From contig CANMSL010000001.1 in assembly GCA_947500505.1 (NCBI GenBank), forward strand, positions 496,001 through 560,000: a stretch of 64,000 bases of DNA. The letters run 5' to 3'. The position numbers were made by a program, and so were the translations under genes. The notes under the pieces are model-generated. The model saw only the letters and a list, made by a program, of their open reading frames with translations. It was not told where the DNA came from and ran no database searches. Shown here one piece after another: positions 51,775 through 60,896 of this stretch. Position 1 is the stretch's first letter. Each line of letters begins with the position of its first letter. The stretch comes from an uncultured Aquimarina sp. (lineage in GTDB: Bacteria; Bacteroidota; Bacteroidia; Flavobacteriales; Flavobacteriaceae).

Positions 51775-53388
51775 ATGTGCAAAAGATCCCACACATTATT
51801 AGTAACTATTTTTTCTTTGTTCTTAATGGTAAGTTGTGCTAAAAAAGGTACGATTTCCGGGGGAGAAAAAGATGAAATTCCTCCAAAGTTTATAAAAGCG
51901 AATCCTCCTAATTTTTCAACAAATTTTAACAGAGATGAAATTCGCATTTATTTTGATGAATATGTAAAACTAAAGGATCCTCAGAAGCAGATCATTATAT
52001 CTCCTCCTATGGATCCAAAACCGCAAATAACGCCTTTAGGAGGCGCCAGTAAATACATAAAAATTAAATTTTTAGACACTTTGCTAGAAAATACAACATA
52101 TAGCATCAATTTTGGTCAAAGTGTAGTGGATAATAATGAAGGAAATGCCAATCCGTTTTTTAGGTATGTTTTTTCTACCGGTGATTCTCTTGATTCACTC
52201 GGAATACGGGGTACGGTCGGTGATGCATTAGAGAAAAAAGCGGATCCATTTATTACTGTGGCATTATACGAAATTGACGAGAATTATTCTGATTCTCTGG
52301 TTTTTCAGCAAGTTCCCAGATATGTAACAAGTACATTGGACAGTATTAATTTTAACCTAGACAATCTAAAAGCAGGAAAATATAAACTGATAGCTCTTAA
52401 GGATGCTGCGACTAATTATACGTACGAACCTAAACAAGATAAGATTGGTTTCTACGAAGAAATTGTGACACTACCGTCTGATACTTCAAAAGTGTTTTCT
52501 ATAAATTTATTTAAAGAAATTTTAGATTTTAAAGCTTTAAAACCAAAGCAAGTTTCTAAAAATGAAATCATTTTCGGATACGAAGGTATTGCAGACTCTA
52601 TGAATATTAATCTGTTGAGTAAAGCTCCGGAAAATTTTGAAACCCGAGTTTTCCCTGATAAAGAGAAAGACACCTTGCATTATTGGTTCAGACCTTTTTT
52701 TGAAGCGGATTCGTTAATTTTCGAGGTAGCTAACGGTAAAAATTTCAGGGACACTTTGGTAGCAAGATTTAAGGACCAGTACAAAGATTCTATAAAGCTT
52801 AGCAATAATGTAAAAGGAAGTTTAGCTTTTAATGAAGACTTCAGGATTTTCTCAAACACACCAATGGAGACTATTGATGAAAAATTAATTTCATTGACCG
52901 ATAAAGATACTATCGAAGTACCTTTTTCTTTGCAATTGGATAAAGTGAAGAATGAAGCCATATTTGCATTCGAAAGAACAGAAAGTAATAGCTATACAGT
53001 AGAATTATTGCCAGAGGCTATTACCGATTTTATTGGTAATGTGAATGATTCTATTACCATAAATTTCAGAACAAAAAAACTAGCAGATTATGGTACGATC
53101 TTTTTGACGCTACAAAATGTAAAAAAATATCCCGTTCTGATTCAGGCAACTGATGAAAAAGGAAACTTTATTAGTGAAAAATTAGTTACTAAAGAAGAAA
53201 CTGCCATATTTGATAATCTGAATCCTGGTAAATATAATTTCAGGGTTATTTTCGACTCCAATAATAATGGAAAATGGGATACGGGAAATTTCCTTAAAGG
53301 AATTCAACCTGAAAAAGTAGTTTATTTTCCTGAATCGATAGAGGTTAGAGCCAATTGGGAACTTAAACAACCTTTTGTTTTGGAATAA
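51775..53388 (+). CDS. Ig-like (Big_5) domain lipoprotein
   Basis: Lipoprotein of 537 aa with lipobox LMVSC. An SbsA-type Ig-like domain lies at the N-terminus (about 35-135: PPKFIKANPPNFSTNFNRDEIRIYFDEYV ... NTTYSINFGQSVVDNNEGN, split by a loop), followed by beta domains resembling prealbumin or carboxypeptidase-regulatory folds (GKYKLIALKDAATNYTYEP; NPGKYNFRVIFDSNNNGKWDTGN). The frame is open from a TTG at 51721, but the ATG at 51775 (MCKRSHTLLVTIFSLFLMV) gives a normal signal peptide. It follows comF by 59 bp. Its 3' end overlaps the convergent nitrilase gene by 26 bp. Function unknown; probably an outer-membrane structural protein. Confidence 0.82.
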   Translation: MCKRSHTLLVTIFSLFLMVSCAKKGTISGGEKDEIPPKFIKANPPNFSTNFNRDEIRIYFDEYVKLKDPQKQIIISPPMDPKPQITPLGGASKYIKIKFLDTLLENTTYSINFGQSVVDNNEGNANPFFRYVFSTGDSLDSLGIRGTVGDALEKKADPFITVALYEIDENYSDSLVFQQVPRYVTSTLDSINFNLDNLKAGKYKLIALKDAATNYTYEPKQDKIGFYEEIVTLPSDTSKVFSINLFKEILDFKALKPKQVSKNEIIFGYEGIADSMNINLLSKAPENFETRVFPDKEKDTLHYWFRPFFEADSLIFEVANGKNFRDTLVARFKDQYKDSIKLSNNVKGSLAFNEDFRIFSNTPMETIDEKLISLTDKDTIEVPFSLQLDKVKNEAIFAFERTESNSYTVELLPEAITDFIGNVNDSITINFRTKKLADYGTIFLTLQNVKKYPVLIQATDEKGNFISEKLVTKEETAIFDNLNPGKYNFRVIFDSNNNGKWDTGNFLKGIQPEKVVYFPESIEVRANWELKQPFVLE

Positions 53389-54163
53389 TCTGAAAACGAT
53401 CTGCATCCTCTAAAAAAGGTAATTTTTTACGTGTATTCTCGATATGAGCTTTGTCCAGAGTTGCATATAATACGGTCTCTCTTTCTACAGGGTTTTCTTC
53501 TAAAACAGAATTCCCTAATACGTCATAGACCGCAGAGTGCCCATTATATTCAAATCCTTTCCCGTCCAGACCTACTCTGTTCACTCCTATACAATACGCC
53601 ATATTTTCTATCGCTCTCGCTTTTAGTAAGGTATCCCAGGCGTTCATTCTTGGCTTTGGCCAACTGGCCACATAGATTAACAAATCATATCCCGATGTAT
53701 TTCTAGCCCAAACAGGAAACCTAAGATCATAACAGATTTGTGGTTTGATTTTCCAACCTTTATAAATGATGATTACCTCTTCGTCACCGGCAGTAAATAC
53801 TTCCTCTTCCTTAGCTAAAGTAAATAATTGATGTTTATCATATTGATCAATAGATCCGTTTGGACAGACAAAAAGAAAACGGTTAAAATAGCGCTTATCA
53901 TCCTTGATAATAATACTTCCTGCTATAGCGCAGCCTTTTTCTTCAGCCAATTTTTGTAACCAGCTTACCGTTTCACCATCCATGGTCTCAGCCACTTTTT
54001 CTACGTTCATTGTAAAACCTGTTGTAAACATTTCCGGTAAAATTATGAGATCAGTTTCCTGATGAATTGATCTGATTTGTTGCTCGAATGCGGCTCTATT
54101 TTGAATAGGGTTTTCCCAGGCTAAGTGAGATTGGATTAAGGAAATGTTTAATAAATCTTTCAT
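53363..54163 (-). CDS. omega-amidase-type nitrilase family amidohydrolase
   Basis: Carbon-nitrogen hydrolase of 266 aa with the Glu-Lys-Cys triad: Glu44 (ILPEMFTTGF), Lys110 (YDKHQLF) and Cys144 (PQICYDLRFP). The sequence is closest in pattern to YafV-type omega-amidases, which deamidate alpha-ketoglutaramate in the methionine-salvage-linked transaminase route; this detail is inference from motif context. Its 3' end overlaps the Ig-like lipoprotein gene tail to tail by 26 bp, so the two mRNAs would be complementary at their ends unless each stops early. Confidence 0.92.
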   Translation of the reverse strand: MKDLLNISLIQSHLAWENPIQNRAAFEQQIRSIHQETDLIILPEMFTTGFTMNVEKVAETMDGETVSWLQKLAEEKGCAIAGSIIIKDDKRYFNRFLFVCPNGSIDQYDKHQLFTLAKEEEVFTAGDEEVIIIYKGWKIKPQICYDLRFPVWARNTSGYDLLIYVASWPKPRMNAWDTLLKARAIENMAYCIGVNRVGLDGKGFEYNGHSAVYDVLGNSVLEENPVERETVLYATLDKAHIENTRKKLPFLEDADRFQIIPKQKVV

Positions 54164-54197
54164 TATTTAAATACAGGATGAATCTAATTAACTATTT

Positions 54198-55442
54198 TTA
54201 TTTGCCAAATAAATTATATCCGAAAATTAATGAAAAAGATTTATATTTTCCTGTCCATTCATTAACCTCTCTCAATAAATTCCGCCCTAAATCAATTCTT
54301 GCTTCCAAATAGTATTTTTTATAATTGTACCCTAAACCGAAAACATAACTTACTGTAAGAACATTTAGATTATAGTCTGGAAGAAAATTAGAGTTATCGT
54401 CATAATTTAATGTAGAATTCATTGGAATATCAAAAAGAGCAGCAGCATTCAAAAAGAGTTTTGATGACTTGTTTACATTAAAATAAGTTCTAAATCCAAA
54501 AGGGATCTCTATAGATTTATAATCTATTGTAGCTTTAACTTCTCTTACTTCGTTATTTGCTTGGGTATAATTATACGTTTTTTCTTCCTTAAAACTTTGA
54601 TAAGTAGGCTCAATAAAAAATGCAAATCTATTTCTATTGTAAGGCAGCACAAATTCCATTTCAGCGCCAATTCTAAAATTTATTTCATTATCAAAATTCA
54701 CATCTCCTGACGGTCCAAAATTTATTTCTCGTGGATCATCTACCGAAACCGAATTAAAGTTTATTCCTGGTCTAATGTTTATATTAAAATAACCTTTAGA
54801 ACTATTGGCACTAAAATTAGTATATGAAAAGCCTTTACATTCATTATATTTTTTAAAATATTTAGTTAAATCTTTTTTAGTATAATTTGTGTTTTCAATA
54901 TTTCGTATAGTCATGTCGGCACACTTAACATCAGTCCATAATTGCTGTTTATAATGATCATTTTTTCTAACCTTATTATCCTGAGTAAGATACAGTTTAT
55001 AGTCAAGCTGTCTTATATTTACTTCATTCGTTGAATAAAAATAACGAATTAAATTTCCGTCTTTATATGAATAAAGACTTGCGTCACCTTCGATTAAATT
55101 TTTAAGAAACAACTCTTCTTCTTCTAAATTTAGGTCCTTATTTCTACTTAAACTCCCTATTCTATGATCGGATCGATCAACCCTTACATTGTAGCGAACA
55201 TATTTTATTTTATCAAGGACTACGAACTCAGATGCTGTTGTAATAGTAGCCTTTTTAACTTTGGAATCTAAGGAAAGTTTATATTCAAAATTTGTGGGAT
55301 TATTGGACCAATCTTCATTTTTAATAAAACACTCTATTTTAGTTCCATTGCTATCAATAATATATCCTTTTTCAAAAGAACTTTGAGAATTTAGATCGCA
55401 AACCATTATTATAAAAAGTACTGATAGTAATAATTTTTTCAT
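54198..55442 (-). CDS. outer-membrane beta-barrel protein (paralogue A)
   Basis: Exported protein of 414 aa with a signal peptide (SVLFIIMVCDLNSQ) and a two-part layout: an N-terminal domain (about 20-205, FEKGYIIDSNGTKIECFIKN ... LEEEELFLKNLIEGDASLYSY) and a C-terminal set of about eight amphipathic strands (from 215, FNINIRPGINFNSVSV ... FSLIFGYNLFG) typical of small barrels. It is homologous along its whole length to the divergent gene 55660-56910. Function is unknown; the barrel suggests a pore or surface anchor. The promoter lies in a symmetric intergenic palindrome. Confidence 0.78.
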   Translation of the reverse strand: MKKLLLSVLFIIMVCDLNSQSSFEKGYIIDSNGTKIECFIKNEDWSNNPTNFEYKLSLDSKVKKATITTASEFVVLDKIKYVRYNVRVDRSDHRIGSLSRNKDLNLEEEELFLKNLIEGDASLYSYKDGNLIRYFYSTNEVNIRQLDYKLYLTQDNKVRKNDHYKQQLWTDVKCADMTIRNIENTNYTKKDLTKYFKKYNECKGFSYTNFSANSSKGYFNINIRPGINFNSVSVDDPREINFGPSGDVNFDNEINFRIGAEMEFVLPYNRNRFAFFIEPTYQSFKEEKTYNYTQANNEVREVKATIDYKSIEIPFGFRTYFNVNKSSKLFLNAAALFDIPMNSTLNYDDNSNFLPDYNLNVLTVSYVFGLGYNYKKYYLEARIDLGRNLLREVNEWTGKYKSFSLIFGYNLFGK

Positions 55443-55515
55443 TTTAATTTTTTTTAAATATTAATTGTAGTTCGATCGGTCTTAAGTTTCCATTTAAAAT
55501 CAATTTGACCTGTAT

Positions 55516-55614
55516 AATAGTGTCACAAATAAACAATTTGTTACCTATAAAACGTTGCTTTTTTAAATTTTTACAAATAAATAGGGTAACAAATCAAACT
55601 TTGACGACACTATT
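55516..55614. promoter_or_regulatory. symmetric inverted repeat between divergent paralogues
   Basis: Two 30-bp arms (55516-55545 and 55585-55614) are placed exactly symmetrically. The outer parts are AATAGTGTC / GACACTATT and the inner parts ATTTGTTACC / GGTAACAAAT; both pairs are perfect inverted matches, and the 11 nt between them on each side are poorly conserved. Read towards each gene, the arms give TTTG followed closely by GACACTATT, so each arm could hold one -33 region plus a regulator site. Either a shared operator or the trace of an inverted gene duplication. Confidence 0.6.
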
Positions 55615-55659
55615 AAAGAGCAGTAAAATATTATACAACTTTTTAAATCTTAAATTACA

Positions 55660-56910
55660 ATGAATATTATAAATCTTAGAACTACGAAAATCTTCTTTAT
55701 CATTTTTACATTCGTTTCCTTTGTAGGATTTTCTCAGACAACTTTCGAAAAAGGATATTTTATAAATAATCTTGATCAAAAAATAGAATGTTTGATAGAA
55801 AATCAGGGATGGAAGAACAATCCAGATCAATTTAGATATAAAATAACCTCTGATGGCGATATTAAAACAGGAAGATTAGATAATGTAAAAGAGTTCGAAA
55901 TCTTTAATACCTCTAAATATCGACGTTTTAAAGTACAATTAGATCGCTCAGGTGATAAATTAGGTGCTTTGGATTATGAAGGGAAAATAAAGCTTGTTAC
56001 TAATACTTTATTTCTTAAGGTTTTAATAGAAGGCGAAGCTTCCTTATTCCAGTATAAAAACTCGAAGTTTACAAGATACTTTTATTCAATAAATGAGTCG
56101 GAAGCTATCCAATTGGATTATAAAAAATACCGACCTTCGGATAATGGTATCCAACAAAATAGCCATTATAAGCAACAATTGTGGAATACTTTTAAGTGTG
56201 ATGACATTACAATCAAAAATATTGAAAAAATAGATTATACCTCAAAAGATCTTATCAATTTTTTTATTACATATAATCAGTGCAAAAATGCAAATTTTAC
56301 CAATTTTAATATTAAAAACACCAACAAAGGAAGTATTTCACTCAAAATTAGACCAGGATATACCTTGGGATCCGTGTCGGTTGAAGACAATATAGAAAAT
56401 GATTTTTTAATTGAATCCAGAGATGTAGATTTTAAAAATGTTGGTAGTTTCAGAATAGGTGTGGAGATGGAATTTTTCCTTCCATTCAATAAAAATAAAT
56501 TTTCTATAGTTCTGGAGCCAACGTATCAAAGTCTTAAGTCTGAGGAAAGATTCGCCTATTTAAGATTAACCAATGAAAATCGCGAAACTACAGCAAATAT
56601 CGATTATTCTTCCTTAGAATTGCCATTAAGTATTAGATACAATCTTTTTTTAAATAAAAACACAAAACTATTTTTTAATGGAGGTTTTCTTTTTGATATT
56701 CCTTTTAACTCAACCATAGACTATGAAGAAGATTTCTTAAACGATTTCGAGCTGGAGAACAGCGGAAATATCATATTTGGAGCAGGCCTAAATTATAAAA
56801 GATATAGTTTGGAAATAAGGTATGGAACCAATAGAGATATGACTCGTGAGGATTTAATGTCTATTAATTATAATGCCTTATCATTCATATTTGGATACCG
56901 TATTTTTTAA
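55660..56910 (+). CDS. outer-membrane beta-barrel protein (paralogue B)
   Basis: Exported protein of 416 aa (signal peptide ending VGFSQ) homologous to the divergent 54198-55442 product: FEKGYFINNLDQKIECLIEN, LFLKVLIEGEASLFQY, HYKQQLWNTFKCDDITIKNIE, and a C-terminal barrel from about 220 ending LSFIFGYRIF. Shared blocks are strongest in the N-terminal domain; barrel loops differ. The start codon ATG follows a typical AT-rich leader. Function is unknown. The pair probably arose by inverted duplication and is likely co-regulated through the palindrome between the two genes. Confidence 0.78.
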   Translation: MNIINLRTTKIFFIIFTFVSFVGFSQTTFEKGYFINNLDQKIECLIENQGWKNNPDQFRYKITSDGDIKTGRLDNVKEFEIFNTSKYRRFKVQLDRSGDKLGALDYEGKIKLVTNTLFLKVLIEGEASLFQYKNSKFTRYFYSINESEAIQLDYKKYRPSDNGIQQNSHYKQQLWNTFKCDDITIKNIEKIDYTSKDLINFFITYNQCKNANFTNFNIKNTNKGSISLKIRPGYTLGSVSVEDNIENDFLIESRDVDFKNVGSFRIGVEMEFFLPFNKNKFSIVLEPTYQSLKSEERFAYLRLTNENRETTANIDYSSLELPLSIRYNLFLNKNTKLFFNGGFLFDIPFNSTIDYEEDFLNDFELENSGNIIFGAGLNYKRYSLEIRYGTNRDMTREDLMSINYNALSFIFGYRIF

Positions 56911-57012
56911 ATAAAAAGTAACAGTTTTAGTAATATACTAAGCATCATGGAATCAATTCAAAATTTTGTGTCGTATTCATCAGATTAGCTCGCCATTTTT
57001 AATTAAAATCCT

Positions 57013-57020
57013 TATTTTCG
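57013..57020 (+). promoter_or_regulatory. -7 box of the ileS-dksA promoter
   Basis: TATTTTCG differs from TAnnTTTG at one defined position. It ends 25 nt before the ileS ATG, giving a leader of about 20 nt. Confidence 0.4.
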
Positions 57021-57045
57021 CAGACTTAATAGAAAGAATGATCAA

Positions 57046-60000
57046 ATGAGCACGAAGTTTCCTGAGTACAAAGGACTTGACTTGCCAAAAGTGGCAGATG
57101 ATATACTAGAATTCTGGCAACAGAATAACATTTTCGAGAAGAGTATTTCTGAACGAGAAGATGCGACTCCTTTTGTCTTTTTTGAAGGGCCACCCTCTGC
57201 AAACGGACTACCGGGAATTCACCATGTAATGGCTCGTGCGATCAAAGATATATTTTGCCGCTATAAAACCCAAAAAGGATATCAGGTAAAGCGTAAAGCC
57301 GGTTGGGATACTCATGGACTTCCAGTAGAATTGGGTGTAGAGAAGGAACTAGGTATTACTAAAGAAGATATTGGTAAAAAAATTACCGTTGAAGAATATA
57401 ACGAAGCTTGTAAAAAGGCAGTGATGCGTTATACGGATATCTGGAATGATCTTACCGAAAAAATTGGATATTGGGTAGATATGGAAGATCCGTATATCAC
57501 CTATAAGTCCAAGTATATGGAAACGGTATGGTGGTTACTTTCGGAAATCTATAAGAAAGGATTATTATACAAAGGATATACCATACAACCCTATTCACCA
57601 AAAGCAGGAACCGGATTAAGTTCTCACGAATTGAATCAACCTGGAACCTATCAGGATGTTACGGATACTACGGTTGTAGCTCAGTTTAAAGCTAAAAAAG
57701 AAACACTGCCTTCATTCTTAACAGATATTGCAGGTGATATCTATTTCTTAGCCTGGACAACTACTCCCTGGACGTTACCCTCTAACACGGCATTAACCGT
57801 TGGACCAAAAATTGATTATGTGGTTGTAAAAACTTTCAATCAATATACTTTTGAACCGATTAATGTGATTCTGGCAAAGAATTTAGTTGGAAAACAGTTT
57901 GGTGGAAAATTCGTTCTAGCAGAAAATGAAGAAGCGCTAAGCTCATTTAAGGAAGGTGATAAAAAGGTTCCGTACTTTATACTAAAAGAATGCAAAGGAG
58001 TTGATCTTGTTGAGATTCGTTATGAACAACTACTAGACTATGCTCAGCCGTATAACAATCCGGAGAATGCTTTTAGGGTGATTTCTGGTGATTTTGTAAC
58101 TACAGAAGATGGTACCGGTATCGTTCATACAGCTCCTACTTTTGGTGCAGATGATGCTTTGGTAGCAAAGCAAGCTACACCAGAAGTTCCACCCTTGTTG
58201 GTAAAGGATGATAATGATAATCTTGTTCCACTGGTTGATCTACAAGGTAAATTCACAAAACACGTTGGTGAATTTGGCGGTAAGTATGTAAAAAATGAAT
58301 ATTACAGTGATGGTGAAGCTCCAGAAAAATCTGTTGATGTAGAACTTGCTATCAAGTTAAAAATAGAAAATAAAGCCTTTAAGGTTGAAAAATATGTACA
58401 CAGTTATCCTAACTGCTGGCGTACAGACAAACCTATTTTATATTATCCATTGGATTCATGGTTCATAAAAGTGACCGATTTTAAGGATCGCATGCACGAA
58501 TTGAATTTGGGTATCAACTGGAAACCAAAAGCTACTGGAGAAGGGCGTTTCGGAAATTGGCTCGCAAATGCTAACGATTGGAACTTATCCAGATCACGCT
58601 TCTGGGGAATCCCTTTACCAATCTGGCGAACAGAGGATGGTAAAGAAGAAATGATTATTGGTTCTGTAGAAGAATTGAAAACTGAAATGCAAAAAGCAGT
58701 AGATGCAGGTGTTCTGGAAGCCGATATTTTTGCAGATTTTGTTGTCGGAGATATGAGTGAAGAAAATTATGACAAGATAGATCTTCATAAAAATGTAGTA
58801 GACAAAATCATCTTGGTTTCTCCATCGGGAAAATCAATGAAACGCGAAAGTGATTTGATCGATGTATGGTTTGATTCCGGCTCTATGCCATATGCACAAT
58901 GGCATTATCCTTTTGAAAATAAAGAAAAAGTAGAATCAGGAGAAAGAAAAGCAGATTTTATAGCAGAAGGTGTTGATCAAACACGTGGATGGTTCTATAC
59001 CCTGCACGCCATCGGAACCATGATTTTTGATGATGTTGCCTATAAAAATGTGGTATCAAATGGTTTGGTACTAGATAAGAATGGTCAGAAAATGTCCAAA
59101 CGATTAGGAAACGCAGTGGATCCTTTTGAAACACTGAAAAAATTTGGTCCCGATGCCACCAGATGGTATATGATCAGTAATGCTAATCCCTGGGACAATC
59201 TAAAGTTTGATTCTGAAGGAATTGCAGAAGTACGTCGTAAGTTTTTTGGCACTTTATATAACACCTATTCATTCTTTACACTATACGCCAATATTGATAA
59301 TTTCACCTACGCTGAAACTGATATTCCATTAGCAGAACGCCCAGAGATTGATCGATGGATTTTAAGTGAATTGCATACATTGATCAAAAGCGTAGACGAA
59401 TACTATAATGAATATGAGCCTACCAAAGCTACCAGAGCGATTTCCGATTTTGTTCAGGAAAACTTAAGTAATTGGTTTGTTAGATTAAGTAGAAGAAGAT
59501 ATTGGAAAGGCGATTATCAGAAAGATAAAATCTCTGCCTATCAGACTTTATATACGTGTATGCTTACCGTAGCAAAACTTGGAGCACCAGTAGCACCATT
59601 TTTTATGGATCGCTTATATAAGGATTTGGTTTCTATTTCAACCAAAGAGACTTTTGAAAGTGTGCATCTGGCACATTTCCCTGAGTATGATAGTTCTTTT
59701 GTAGACAAAGATTTAGAGCATAAAATGCAGAAAGCACAAGCTGTATGTTCTCTTGTCCTTTCCTTGCGTCAAAAAGAAAAGATCAAAGTACGTCAACCGC
59801 TGCAGAGAATTATGATTCCTGTGCTAAACGAGGCGGATAAAGCCGAAATAGATGACATTGCAAGCCTGATAAAAAGTGAGGTAAATGTTAAAGAAATTGA
59901 ATTGATTGACGATGCTTCCGGTATCTTGGTCAAGCAAATAAAGCCAAATTTTAAAAATTTAGGCCCTCGTTTCGGAAAAGACATGAAACTGATAGCCAAC

Positions 60001-60450
60001 AAGATACAATCTTTTGATCAAGAAACAATCAAAGTTCTCGAACAAACTGGAAGTTTTGACATAGAAATTAATAATAAAATTATTACTTTAGGAACCGATG
60101 ATGTAGAAATCAGTTCTCAGGATATTGAGGGTTGGTTGGTTGCAAACTCAGGCCCACTTACAGTAGCACTGGATATAACCATAACTCCAGAGCTTAAAAA
60201 AGAAGGGATTGCAAGAGAGCTTGTAAACCGGATCCAAAATATCAGAAAGGATAGCGGATTAGAGGTAACTGATCGCATAGAAATTGTAATAAAGGAAAAC
60301 AAATCTATTCAGGAAGCCGTTGCAACTAATGAAGCGTACATCAAGAATGAAACCTTAACCGAGACAATTGAATTTGCAACAGATGTAATAAATGGTACAG
60401 AAATTGCGTTTGACGACATTGCAACCCAATTGATAATTAAAAAACAATAA
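57046..60450 (+). CDS. ileS: isoleucyl-tRNA synthetase with GIHH signature
   Basis: Class I synthetase that charges tRNA-Ile and edits valine; 1134 aa, the long eukaryote-like (IleRS2) type judging by length and by GVDQTRGWFYTLHAIGTM. The KMSKR motif is normal (residues 682-686). The HIGH motif is not: the alignment position in GPPSANGLPGIHHVMARAIKD (split at the loop) reads Gly57-Ile58-His59-His60, so the first and third residues are exchanged relative to HxGH. The editing domain contains the TTTPWTLPSNTAL threonine-rich stretch and the GTGIVHTAPTFGADD loop. It is followed after 4 bp by the DksA-like gene. Confidence 0.98.
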   Translation: MSTKFPEYKGLDLPKVADDILEFWQQNNIFEKSISEREDATPFVFFEGPPSANGLPGIHHVMARAIKDIFCRYKTQKGYQVKRKAGWDTHGLPVELGVEKELGITKEDIGKKITVEEYNEACKKAVMRYTDIWNDLTEKIGYWVDMEDPYITYKSKYMETVWWLLSEIYKKGLLYKGYTIQPYSPKAGTGLSSHELNQPGTYQDVTDTTVVAQFKAKKETLPSFLTDIAGDIYFLAWTTTPWTLPSNTALTVGPKIDYVVVKTFNQYTFEPINVILAKNLVGKQFGGKFVLAENEEALSSFKEGDKKVPYFILKECKGVDLVEIRYEQLLDYAQPYNNPENAFRVISGDFVTTEDGTGIVHTAPTFGADDALVAKQATPEVPPLLVKDDNDNLVPLVDLQGKFTKHVGEFGGKYVKNEYYSDGEAPEKSVDVELAIKLKIENKAFKVEKYVHSYPNCWRTDKPILYYPLDSWFIKVTDFKDRMHELNLGINWKPKATGEGRFGNWLANANDWNLSRSRFWGIPLPIWRTEDGKEEMIIGSVEELKTEMQKAVDAGVLEADIFADFVVGDMSEENYDKIDLHKNVVDKIILVSPSGKSMKRESDLIDVWFDSGSMPYAQWHYPFENKEKVESGERKADFIAEGVDQTRGWFYTLHAIGTMIFDDVAYKNVVSNGLVLDKNGQKMSKRLGNAVDPFETLKKFGPDATRWYMISNANPWDNLKFDSEGIAEVRRKFFGTLYNTYSFFTLYANIDNFTYAETDIPLAERPEIDRWILSELHTLIKSVDEYYNEYEPTKATRAISDFVQENLSNWFVRLSRRRYWKGDYQKDKISAYQTLYTCMLTVAKLGAPVAPFFMDRLYKDLVSISTKETFESVHLAHFPEYDSSFVDKDLEHKMQKAQAVCSLVLSLRQKEKIKVRQPLQRIMIPVLNEADKAEIDDIASLIKSEVNVKEIELIDDASGILVKQIKPNFKNLGPRFGKDMKLIANKIQSFDQETIKVLEQTGSFDIEINNKIITLGTDDVEISSQDIEGWLVANSGPLTVALDITITPELKKEGIARELVNRIQNIRKDSGLEVTDRIEIVIKENKSIQEAVATNEAYIKNETLTETIEFATDVINGTEIAFDDIATQLIIKKQ

Positions 60451-60454
60451 GAGT

Positions 60455-60838
60455 ATGGCAGCAGATGTAAAAGTAAGGTATAGTGATGCCGATTTAGCGA
60501 TGTTCAAGGAAATTATCCTAGATAAAATGGCGAAAGCTATGAAAGACTTAGAATTACTTCAGAGTGCTTACAAAAATGATGGTAATAATGGTACAGATGA
60601 TACCTCGCCAACATTTAAAGCATTCGAAGAAGGTAGTGAAACAATGTCTAAAGAAGCAAATACGCAATTAGCAATTAGACAAGAGAAATTCGTACGTGAT
60701 CTAAAAAATGCATTATTACGAATAGAAAACAAAACGTACGGAATTTGCCGTGTTACGGGAAAACTTATTAATCCGGAACGATTAAAATTAGTTCCACACG
60801 CAACGCTTAGTATAGAAGCTAAGAACATGCAGAGTTAA
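60455..60838 (+). CDS. DksA/TraR-family RNA polymerase-binding protein, zinc-less
   Basis: Small regulator of 127 aa that by family binds RNA polymerase through its secondary channel. The N-terminal coiled coil (about 10-95) contains acidic residues at its tip (NDGNNGTDDTSPTFKAFEEG), and the C-terminal globular part is TYGICRVTGKLINPERLKLV followed by PHATLSIEAK. Of the four zinc-cysteine positions only Cys98 remains; the others are Thr101, Ser119 and Ala122, so zinc cannot bind in the usual way. I believe this is normal for Bacteroidota members. The ATG is 4 bp after the ileS stop, so translation is probably coupled. A terminator follows. Confidence 0.92.
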   Translation: MAADVKVRYSDADLAMFKEIILDKMAKAMKDLELLQSAYKNDGNNGTDDTSPTFKAFEEGSETMSKEANTQLAIRQEKFVRDLKNALLRIENKTYGICRVTGKLINPERLKLVPHATLSIEAKNMQS

Positions 60839-60861
60839 CAAACAGCAAAAAATTAAAAAGT

Positions 60862-60896
60862 AAAGTGCTTTCTGGATTGGGAAGCACTTTTTTTAT
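60862..60896 (+). terminator. terminator of ileS-dksA
   Basis: A 9-bp stem AAAGTGCTT / AAGCACTTT (60862-60870 with 60882-60890) and a T-run, 23 bp after the stop. Confidence 0.85.

Noticed and set aside
55594..55830. Minus-strand frame of 78 aa over the start of barrel paralogue B
   Set aside because: It would cover the signal peptide of a well-supported gene and the intergenic palindrome; composition is that of an antisense frame.
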